Positions 55,512 through 64,000 of a stretch of DNA of 64,000 nt are shown here, in pieces (position 1 is the first letter of the stretch; each line of letters begins with the position of its first letter). The position numbers and the translations under genes were made by a program. This stretch comes from Elmis aenea (taxonomy: Eukaryota; Arthropoda; Insecta; Coleoptera; Elmidae), in assembly GCA_947652605.1 (NCBI GenBank), contig OX393576.1:18874575-18938574 (forward strand). Reading direction: 5' to 3'. The notes beneath the pieces were generated by a model, which saw only the letters and a program-made list of their open reading frames with translations, did not search any database and was not told the DNA's origin.

Positions 55512-56215
55512 CATTTGGAAAATAACATTCATAAAATTGTTATAAAAGATTTGAATAATGTTTCATAGAACAATTTTCACTTACAATTTTTTTGTCGCAA
55601 TAACTTCAGAATGTCGACGCGCTTCTGTTCAAAATAAGTGTTCAATGGTTTTAAAAAACGAACTATGCTAAATCTACATTAAATTGAATTCCTTCTCGTG
55701 CCTGCTTCTAACAATACGAAAGCTAAAAAATACGTTAGTATTCGATATATTTCTCAGCTTTTCCACGGTTTTAATGGAAAAGCTTTTCTTTGCAATAATT
55801 TCCAATATAGCGAACTTCCCTTTGTCGAAACTGCTAAAAATTTATAAGTGCCTAGCTTTTCAATTCACAATGTCACAAAATGTTAGGGTCTTTTCAAATT
55901 CTGACAGTTTAAAACGTAGACGTTAAAAATTTACAACAACAAACTGCATGTACGTGTTGTGATAAATAATTGTATACAAACTTAATACGGTTGTACGGGA
56001 CATGGGAGATCCTTCTGTCACACTCAAGTAAATATTACTTGCTTTTTCACATGCATTTTTGATAACAACACTTATTTATATATCCAGGCACGCAAACACT
56101 TTATGTATAAATAAAACATTGCGAGTATATAGACAGGGGAATAAAAACACTCGCATTCGTTCGATAACGTCATTTACCAATTAAATCGAATAGAAGCAAA
56201 CTTAAGTACAAGTTC
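55512..56215. other. gene-free stretch with an unrecognised 80-codon ORF
   Basis: The ORF at 55684-55926 (starts MNSFSCLLLTIRKLKNTLVF) has no recognised motif. Nothing else. Confidence 0.3.
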
Positions 56216-56217
56216 TA

Positions 56218-57127
56218 GCAGAATAAGATAGGCCAGCGGCTCTTAAAACCAAAAGTTCATAGGGTTACGGTAAAATGATAACTTTTGGTTCTTTCTTTCA
56301 ACAGTTTTAAAATTACCGCTGTTACAAGTTTGACCTAGAGTAAAAAAAAGCCCTGTATATTATTTTAAAAATGTAGATAGTGCGAAGTGTAGTAAATCTA
56401 TTCTCAATTTAACTTTAAATGAATTGTTACTGCCTTTTCAAAGTTTTTGAATGATGAAAAGTGTTGTATTAGTCAAATTTTCATGAAAATGTAAATTTCA
56501 CAAAAACGGTTAGCTTTAGGTCCCTATAACCTTTAACATTTATTAAAGTAAATTTAAAGATGAATCCAAAATATAATAATATACAGGGTGTTCTATTTAA
56601 GATTTTAAAGTTTGGGTCCGTTTCTGGTTGAACCGGAAGTCGTGTTGCAACGTCAATATTAGCATTGGATCCGAAACCTACCATCAGGGCTTTAGCGGGT
56701 AAGGCAAAAGACTGTTTATATCGCCCTCTGTTTGACTGCTGGATAATTACTGCAAAAAAATAAACAAAACTGACAAGAACGCAAAAAAAAACAATTTTTG
56801 AACGGCGCGCCACTTTAATTGACCTGAATTTTTCAGAAAATATTAATTATGACTAAATAAAATATGTAAGCGCCGTAATTTTACCTATAAAAAAAAAGAA
56901 GTTAAAAACACATTTTAAATAATAACCTTTTTTTTTTAAATTCGATTTTGGGCCAAACTAAGATTCAGGCAAAGAAAAGAAATAAGAACGAAAAGATAGC
57001 TTTTTTGGATTACTAGGAGGGAAAGGGGATGCAAAATTTATTGTAAATATTTTTTATTTTATGATACATAAGTAAATAACTCTTTTTACTGTTTGGTTTC
57101 AAGGGCCGCTGGCCTATCTCATCCTGC
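56218..57127. mobile_element. TA-flanked element with GCAGAATAAGATAGGCCAGC ends
   Basis: A 910-bp element. The terminal inverted repeat is about 36 bp (GCAGAATAAGATAGGCCAGC, then GGC(T/C)CTT(A/G)AAACCAAA). TA flanks it (56216-56217, 57128-57129). Its interior 56305-56693 is the same sequence as 16455-16875 in an element with unrelated ends. The 110-codon minus ORF (56481-56813) reads across this repeat; despite a signal-like N-terminus (IVFFCVLVSFVYFFAVII) I regard it as chance. Confidence 0.7.
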
Positions 57128-57129
57128 TA

Positions 57130-57959
57130 AGCCCTTTGTAAAATAATTTTGAAATCCACCAAAAGTAATATTTGATTTTAATTTTCGGAATACAAATAAA
57201 ATAACCTTAATTTTTGTACGAATTATAAAGTAATTTTCATCAACAATTAAACAGTCTTCATCATAAACAAACACTCACAAAACTTGATAAAAAACAAGAA
57301 TGAATTCAATATTTATTCAGAATTTTTAAAGCACAGCCAGCTCGAAAATTGTCATTTTCCAACGCAAAATTCCTCGAAATACATTTTTAAATGTGTGATG
57401 CTATCCATACGCTATGTTAACAAATGTGTCTTCCCAGTTTGTCAATTTCATCTTCAGTGTACGATTTGTCAGTCTACCAATTTTATCTAAAATCACCAGC
57501 AATTTTTCAGCAGCGAAACGAAAAACCCTTCCGCATCCCAAAAGATTTTCCACACATTAGAGCAATTTATATATTTCAAATATTTATGTAAGAGCTATAT
57601 GTATCCAGAAAAACTTTTTAAACATTTGTATACGGTGTAGCGGCAATTGCACGCAAACATATAATCTAATATTTAAGTTTTTTAAGTGGTTAAATTTTAT
57701 TTTTTTTAATCGAGTCTAATAAACAAAAGTGATTTTTAGTATAATGCAATTTTATACGTGTCACTTACGATACAATAAGGTGTTTACTAGTAAACTACTT
57801 ACAAATTTAATTTTAAAATAGTAAAAACAGTCACAACCGAAACGCTTAAGAATATGAAGGCGGTTTTCAACACAATTTCCCTCGGTTTATTTTAAGTTTA
57901 TTCTTATCTCATGTGTTTCAGAATTTCATGTTCCTTATACTTATAATATATCAATTAAA
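57130..57959. other. gene-free AT-rich stretch
   Basis: Nothing was recognised; the ORF at 57284-57490 lacks motifs. Confidence 0.4.
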
Positions 57960-57961
57960 TA

Positions 57962-58637
57962 CATGATGTCCCACGAGGTATGCCTTCGCTAATTCTTGCA
58001 TAAATTGAATGTTTAGGACCTAAATAAAACGTTGTTGTGAAAAAAATAATTATGTGACCCTTCACATTTCAGTTAAAGTCAACAGCATGGGAATCTCGTA
58101 AACGGTAAGAGATGCAGAGTTGGTTAAATGGTTCAAAATGATCTATAATTTAAGAGCAACTGTTCTATAAAAACATTGAAAACGATTAATACTACTAGTT
58201 TTTGCGCTATTAATAAAAAACAAAACACATCAGGTTTTTGATTTTTGCTTATAACTTGCTTAATTGAAATCACACTCAAAATATTTTTCGACATTATTGG
58301 GGCACGTTTTGCGTAAATTTTAAATTTGTCAACAAATTTTACCTATATTTATTTGTTTTCGTTTAGGTAAAATGTATTGATACATTTCAAATCCTGGCAA
58401 AAAGTGCTTCAATAATGTCAAAAATATTTTGAGTGTGATTTCAAATAAGCAAGTTAAAAGAAAAAATCAAAATCCTGATGTGTTTTGTTTTTTATCAATA
58501 GCGTAAAAACTATTATTCACTATAACTAACTGGGAAACCCTGTATATGAAGAGATTTTTGCTAAAAACGGTTTATTTAGTTCTTAAACATTCGACTTGTG
58601 CAAACATTTGCAAAGGCATACCATGTGGGACACCCTG
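57962..58637. mobile_element. inverted-repeat MITE with an inner stem
   Basis: The left end reads CATGATGTCCCACGAGGTAT after TA (57960-57961); the right-end complement is CAGGGTGTCCCACATGGTAT, so the left tip has mutated from CAGGGTG. The outer arms run about 110 bp. An inner inverted pair (about 58193-58300 and 58392-58513; landmark AAAAAACAAAACACATCAGG) makes a second, longer stem. CCCTGTATATG near 58540 resembles an internal MITE end, so this may be an element inside an element. Confidence 0.65.
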
Positions 58638-60521
58638 TTTTATTAAGTGTCACGTTTTAGTGATTTAGTAATTTTTAGTGATTTAGTAATTAAAATTAAA
58701 TTGCTTATTTGATTATTCCAGTGATTAATATAAATAAATCTAATTAAAAATCACCTATCCTTTAAGGAAGGCTTTAAACTGGTTTTGCACTAAGATCAGA
58801 AATCCTTCGAAAAAAGATAAGTGATTTTTAATTAAGCTTATTAATAAACATAACCTATTAATTTTATTCCCTAACTACCTAATTTTTTGTCATATTTTTC
58901 GTGTCTTATAATGTAACGAAACACTTGGGAGTTGTTCAGATTTACATCATGAAAATTTTTTCATTTATTTATCATTTCCACGGTCTAACTCTAATATTTT
59001 GATTCATCCCTTTCAGTTTTTATCAGTTCTTTTCATAGTCCACTACATTTAATTCGAAATGAAACAAAAATCACGAGAGCGAACAAAAAGCGGTTTGCTG
59101 GACCAAATCCGCATACTTCAAACGCTTTCAGTATTGTAAATGGAATTAACTTTACAAATCCATGTTTTGTTTAAAAATAATACACCATTGTAATGTAATA
59201 TTTTCCAACATTCATTTTCTTTAAAAATACTAAAATCGGGTCTCTATATTCACAAATTCGTGTTTTCGCGGTGATTCAAAAGAATCAAGAAAGTATAGAC
59301 TTTGGACGATGCATTTTGAAGTTTAAGAGGTGGCAACACGATAACACTATAATTCATTTTAAAGTTCAAGAGGTGACAACCCGTCAGTTCTACTTAATAT
59401 GAACAGAAACAAATCATGGTACACCAGAATAAATAGTTTTATTTTAGAATATTAAATGGTTCATGTTCACTCATTTAATTTTTTACTCAAAAACTGTAGG
59501 TTTTGCAGGAAAAGTTAATGATAAAAAAAGTTTCTAAATAAATCAAGCTTTTAAAAGGAATTTTTTACATTGCAAAATTTTAACCAACTATAAAGTTGTG
59601 ATAAAAAAAACCAACAGGGGTCGCACTTTTCAGCCCCTTGTGAAGGTGGGAGATGAATAAAGATATAACTATGGGAAACCTTTTAATGAGTACAAAACAT
59701 CTACCAAATATCATTCTTCTACATTAATCCAAATTTGAGAAGTACAATAAATCACCTAATTCCGCTTCTCTTTGGGGGAGGTGTAACTCCAAAAGGAGCC
59801 ATCTAAGGGAAAAAAATTACATAAAAGCCCCCCCCTTAATTTTAAATAAGGAATTGCCCCCGAATGTTTTCGCAATATTTAAGAAACATCTGGTAATTTT
59901 GATACATCTTTGTGTCTATGGTTGGACAAGTAAAAATCAATTTAAAAGGCTGCTGTCTTTATTAACTCCCTCATAAAAACATCCTGCCTACGGTACTGTG
60001 ATTGATGATTTACAGAAAAATGACAACCGCCATATTGTAGAAATGATAATGTATTTTTTCGCCAATATTTTTTAAATAATTAAATCCAACTCGTAACATC
60101 GGGCCTTATAAGAAATAAAAGTTTGTTTTTTTTATAAAGGTGATTTTTGAATATGAACCTGCCAAATTTGTACAATCTAAAATGGGGGATTCAATATGGC
60201 TGCCATTGAAATACAAAACTGTTGATGTTTTCAACTTAACGACATTTTGGAACCTTCTGAAACCGGAAACGGAAGATTGTATTTCTCAAGAATTCCCGAT
60301 ATTATTTTTTTTATTTAATTTTCGAAGAACACCAGTAATAAAAAAAGTTTTAAAAAATAATTTGATTTAGCAGAGCTAAAACTAGCTGGTTATAAGATGG
60401 CTACTGCAGGTTTCGCAGCTTCGTTCTTTAAAACTATCCCTGGGAGTTTTCCTTGGGATTATTTTTTGGCAGTGCAGGCTATGTAAATGTTGAATAGCGA
60501 TACTTTGAAAAAAAGGATACT
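58638..60521. other. 1.9-kb gene-free stretch
   Basis: A partial inverted word pair flanks 58700-58850 (AAAAATCACCTATCC and AAGATAAGTGATTTTTAATT). The region 59600-59880 has G- and C-runs (CCCCCCCTTAATTTTAAATA). ORF 60140-60370 is unrecognised. Confidence 0.3.
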
Positions 60522-60916
60522 TTGCGAGTAGTACGTTTATTTTTCATTGTGGGTACTAATGGGTCAAAAAACAATCTTTTTGATTTCCGAAAATTCCCGA
60601 ATTTTTTTGGGATTCAGAACCGAGAGAGCGTCAAAAACTCTCTCGAACGAGCGGGTAGAAATTCGCTATTGGAAACACTAGAAACGGTGATCGCGAAGCA
60701 ATATTCAGTCGATCACTGCAACGATTTCGAAATGTGTTAACTGAGATAATAATTTCTGTGAAACAAGGAGACGATGATTTGTTTATAGAATACGGACGCC
60801 CAGCAACAGTAATTTTTAAGCATCAATTTCGGGCGGCCGGAGAGGAATCTAAAAACAAAAGAAAGTGCGCCTATCGCATCGTTTGGCTACAGTTTGGGAC
60901 AAAAAAAAATGAATAA
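60522..60916 (+). other. unidentified GC-richer patch with two abutting ORFs
   Basis: Two short ORFs nearly abut (60522-60740 and 60734-60916), in different frames. The base composition of about 60600-60900 is less AT-rich than its surroundings (GAACGAGCGGGTAGAAATTC, GGGCGGCCGGAGAGGAATC). The peptides (for example NSLERAGRNSLLETLETVIA and GRPATVIFKHQFRAAGEESK) match no family I know. It could be a decayed gene or transposon with one frameshift, or an exon of an unknown gene. Confidence 0.25.
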
Positions 60917-62039
60917 AAGACAAAAATAGGCAATTCCGCGTACCACCAGGTTTGCACGAAAGTATTGGGAAACACTGAATTAAATAATACAAACAATAAT
61001 TTTACGATAGTTTTCCAAATACATATAACGTGTAAAATTAATAAACCCAAAGTTGTATTAAAACTTCATGGAAAAACTCAAAGTGCATTTATAAAAACAT
61101 CGGGTTAGTTTTTATGGAATTCCAAATATTTGAACAACTCCATAAATTTAATCGATTTTAAGTACTGAAGCGTTTAGTGATAATTTGTTGGTCTACATAT
61201 CCGTTTTAGAAATTAATGAAACAAATTAAAACGTGGTTTGTAATTTGGTTTATACCATCACTACGGCTCTGATAATTGAGATTTGAAAACTTTTCATTTG
61301 TAATAAAAATGACAGATACAAAAAACGTTTTAAAATAAATTTTCATTATAGCTAGTATGTGATTGGACACGAACTCATTTAAACAATATATACATATAAA
61401 ACCATTTGTTCTTACTTGAGTGCGACAAACTTTATCGCAATGAACAAAAAAAAATTTACTTCATGGTCCATCGATAAAACGCTTTGCTCAGTAATGCTTT
61501 GTAAGTAAGTGGATCACAGTTAATCAGTCAAAGTCGGAGCTACAAGACTTACTTCATGTAAAATTAATTTTGTTACTAATTTTAATGCCAACAACTGAAA
61601 TGGGTCTTAGGTCATTAATGGAGTTGGATAATTGGTTAGAAGCCGAACACGGGCTCATGAAATATTTATATTTGTTAATATTTTGTGGCAAATTTGCACT
61701 CGTTAAGCTCAAACATTTTCTTTGATTAAAATTGAGGATCAGTTGAAAAAAGACCAAACAACTTAAGAAATATTTACTGCTATTTTACAAGCAATTACAT
61801 GTGAACGATTGCTACAATTTTTTGCTACTTATGTACTCTATTGAATTAATTTGCGAAAATATACAAAACTCCCAACTAATCTACAGTGATCTGCAAAATC
61901 ATAAGCATTAAGGATTATCTCTAAAAATCATATAAACAATTTACATACATTAGTAATAAGATGTTAACAGTTGAGTATGTTATATACGGGAGTCAAGCTG
62001 AATTTATTGAGAATATAAAACACGGTTAATATTTTATTT
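60917..62039. other. gene-free AT-rich stretch
   Basis: Nothing was recognised; the minus ORF 61554-61757 lacks motifs. Confidence 0.4.
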
Positions 62040-62330
62040 TAAATGCGTTCAAAGTAGTCCCTTCAGCACTAAGTGAAAGCTTCCAACCAATCATCTTTCG
62101 AAATACTTGCAAAATAATCGTTAACAGTATTAATCTCCTTCTTGTACAAGAACTTATTATTCAAAAAAATAACCAAAAGTCGCACATTGCCAAGTCAGGT
62201 GAGTACAGCGGATGCTCTACTATTTATCTTTTTAAAGCCAAAAACCGAAGTTAAAGCTGCCATATAAGATGGTGCATTATCGTGCCGGAACAATTTTCTT
62301 CTCTAGAATTCTATTCAATACTTTAGACAC
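62040..62330 (-). pseudogene. mariner-like transposase C-terminal relic
   Basis: The minus-strand reading gives LFRHDNAPSYMAALTSVFGF KKIN (second catalytic Asp in HDNAPS, about 62267-62284). After a frameshift PDLAMCDFWLF follows (third catalytic Asp in CDFW), then YFASISKDDWLEAF and RDYFERI-like segments. This matches 'FHHDNAPSH', 'PPYSPDLA.CDFWLFP' and 'DWKK.F..W..R...CI...G.YFE' of a mariner lineage distinct from the one at 33.5 kb. The first Asp would lie further right (62330-62700), where I could not recognise the sequence. Confidence 0.55.
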
Positions 62331-63175
62331 CATTTTTCAGTGTACCATTTCGCTGACACTATCTCCTGCGCATATAGCTTAATTGCATTGGCGGTTTATT
62401 CTTCGCCCGCCACTATTGGGAAAATTCAAAGTTCCATAGCAAATTCTTACAAGCTCTGTTTTTCGAGACTAGGAGAACTGATGTGCCACAAAAAGACAAC
62501 TTTTTTGAATGCAGGCAATCGTGGAACATTCTTTTACCAACTTAAGATCTTTTGCCTCATAAGTGACTTTATTGTTATTTTTAGTTAATTTTTAACAACA
62601 GCATATTTTATAACAGTCGTAGGAGGACGTCCTATCCCTTTTTGATGCCGAACAGTACTTTCTTACAGTTCAGATTCTTTATACATGCAAAAATTATAGC
62701 CAAGAAAGGCGCTTGTTCACTATAACCTTAATCGAAACCGGCAATGAAACCTCAAATGAAAGGTAAAAAACTAAATAATAAAAAGATGCGAATTTTGTTT
62801 TTCATGGCAACTAGTTTTTTCAACTCTCAATAACTTTAGCTTGGTTCTAGTATTCTTAGATTATTTCAACCCAGATAATCTCTCTATTTTGTCTCCCTTG
62901 ATTTATTTTTATCGGTTTGGGGAAAAAAAACTTTTTTGATTTTGATCAAAAACAAAAATAAAACTGCGAGCGGCTGCATCAGTCAAGGATACAGTAAATT
63001 TGTTCACCATAACAGATAAATCTTAGATTAATGGGAGATAGCTTAATTGGTATTATTGTGTAAATGAATCGACAATAATTTTCTTTGGAGATTTTCTAAA
63101 CAGATACCCAAAAACAGGTATAATTAGATAGAACATTTTTGTGTCACCCTATAAAAACCATAAAGATTTTACATT
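62331..63175. other. gene-free stretch, possibly the eroded 5' part of the mariner relic
   Basis: Minus-strand fragments such as GRPPTTVIKYAVV near 62630 hint at a transposase N-terminal half, but frames change too often to be sure. Confidence 0.25.
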
Positions 63176-63179
63176 ATTT

Positions 63180-64000
63180 TATTATTATTATTTAGTCGAG
63201 TCCTTCTATTGTTAGGTGTAGGACTGTTGAGTTGTGTTGTGCTGATTTTTTTTCCATGTTTTTCTGTCTTGTGCTAGCCTTTTTATGTCTTTTCATTTGA
63301 TGTTTCTATCCGCTGCTGCTTTTTTAACTTCGTCGTGCCAGGTTTTTCTTGGTCTACCTCGTTTGTTTTTTCCCTGTGTTCTTGCTTCATATGCTCTTCT
63401 GGTTAACCTTTCTTCTTTCATCCTATAAATGTGATCCAACCATCCCAGCTGCCTTTCTTGTATTTTTGTTTCAACTGATTTTATCTTTAATTGTTCTCTA
63501 TATGTTTCGTTACTGATTCTGTCTTTTTTTGTTTTTCCTTGGATTTTTCTTAGAAATCTCATTTCAGCTGCATTCACTCGGCTACTATTTTCATTTGTTA
63601 GTGCCCACGTTTCACTTCCGTATAAAAGTGCCGGAGTTACTACCTTTTTGACCACTTCTACTTTTGTTGTTTTTGGGACTTCTCTATTTCCAAAAAATGT
63701 TGTTCTTAAACTGTTAAATATTCTTTCCACATTTCCTGTCCTTGCGTTTATTTCCTTGTCCATTCCTCAATTTTTCTCTATGATCACTCCTAAATATTTA
63801 AAGCTTTCTACCTGTTCTAACCTAAGCCCATTTAAAGTGATGCTATGCCCTTTGTTTTCTGTTGTAACGATCATAGTTTTAGTTTTTTCGGTATTTATTT
63901 TCATATTAATTTTTTTAAATTCCAGGTTTAGAGTTTCTAAATTATGTTGCAGGTTTTTTTCTGTTTCCGCGACTAAGACCATGTCGTCTGCGAACATTAG
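63180..64000 (-). mobile_element. RTE-type retrotransposon, 3' part, continues past the right edge
   Basis: Reading leftward from the edge: LMFADDMVLVAETEKNLQHN carries the catalytic FADD box, then NMKINTEKTKTMIVTTENKG and LEQVESFKYLGVIIEKN. A single in-frame TGA stop (63767-63769) follows, then GMDKEINARTGNVERIFNSL, VKKVVTPALLYGSETWALT, AEMRFLRKIQGKTKKDRISN, RQLGWLDHIYRM and NKRGRPRKTWHDEVKKAAAD. After coding comes a 3' untranslated end with CAGCACAACACAACTCAACA and a tail of (AAT)n type (63180-63196 on the plus strand). The order and spacing are those of RTE-like ORF2 palm, thumb and C-terminus. Apart from the one stop the frame appears intact over about 235 codons, so this is the best-preserved LINE here. 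The copy at 10730-10925 is the same family. Confidence 0.85.
63293..63997 (-). pseudogene. RTE ORF2 C-terminal half with a single stop codon
   Basis: Both open segments (63997-63767 and 63763-63293) are in the same frame, separated by one TGA. The protein is a reverse transcriptase that copies its own RNA at a nicked chromosomal site. The coding part seems to extend below 63293 into NIKWKDIK-like codons (the counterpart RNIKWKDIRKKIAQDRK is visible at 10.8 kb) before the untranslated end. One nonsense mutation is enough to disable this copy. Confidence 0.8.

Noticed and set aside
56481..56813. 110-codon minus ORF with a signal-peptide-like start
   Set aside because: It reads across a dispersed repeat shared with 16455-16875, where the frame is not maintained.

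Overview
The window looks like AT-rich eukaryotic nuclear DNA from an arthropod, most likely an insect; a beetle is a guess based on the repertoire of mobile elements, not a demonstrated assignment. I recognise no host protein-coding exon, no rRNA, no free-standing tRNA gene, no CRISPR array and no bacterial or viral operon in 64 kb. It reads as a gene desert or a very large intron built from layers of dead transposable elements. The open reading frames longer than about 60 codons are nearly all chance ORFs or broken transposon genes.

Layout. 0-11 kb: a non-LTR reverse-transcriptase (RT) relic split by a short hAT-like MITE (350-1290); a TA-flanked inverted-repeat MITE (3622-4244); a second RT relic on the minus strand split by a TA-flanked element that is itself split by a long-inverted-repeat element (4984-7780); an RTE-type relic split by a Penelope-like GIY-YIG retroelement with a matching 10-bp target duplication (9017-10545); and a solo RTE 3' end (10730-10925). 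11-20 kb: a truncated hAT copy, several inverted-repeat MITEs, a tandem duplication, two full-length copies of one tRNA-derived SINE with target duplications (15720-15967 plus, 18540-18785 minus), and a cluster of retrotransposon and mariner 3' fragments (19058-19778). 20-35 kb: nested TA-flanked elements (22055-23271), a TTA-flanked Harbinger-like MITE (24505-24990), a mariner relic (26690-27480), a perfect 60-bp-arm palindrome inside an older repeat (28774-28913), a DUF4817-type mariner relative with intact ends (30013-30907) abutting a Helentron-like element (to 31206), and a Mos1-like mariner pseudogene (33365-34643). 35-50 kb: mostly featureless AT-rich DNA with a CRE-bearing repeat family, a hAT MITE (42871-43310), a long-inverted-repeat element (43496-44613) and an RTE relic split by a MITE (44640-46390). 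50-64 kb: a 1.1-kb hAT element (50168-51305), further inverted-repeat elements, a mariner C-terminal relic (62040-62330), and an RTE element running off the right edge (63180-64000).

How the parts relate. Insertions can be dated relative to each other by nesting. At five sites the interrupted sequence can be read straight across the insertion once one copy of the target duplication is ignored: RT by hAT-like MITE, RT by TA element, RTE by Penelope, RTE by TA MITE, and dispersed repeat by palindrome. The inverted-repeat elements depend on Tc1/mariner-, hAT- or PIF/Harbinger-type transposases, judged by TA, 8-bp and TTA target duplications respectively. Every transposase seen is frameshifted, stopped or internally deleted, so no DNA transposon here looks autonomous. 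The SINE would need a LINE partner; RTE-type LINE remnants are present, but a link is not shown.

Limits: all protein family calls are from recognition of motifs by eye, and clade names (RTE, mariner subfamily, Helentron) are approximate. The strongest unusual items are the perfect palindrome with its visible empty site, the long-inverted-repeat elements that keep only the first codons of a transposase, and the Penelope relic with inverted flanking repeats and a degenerate hammerhead-like core.
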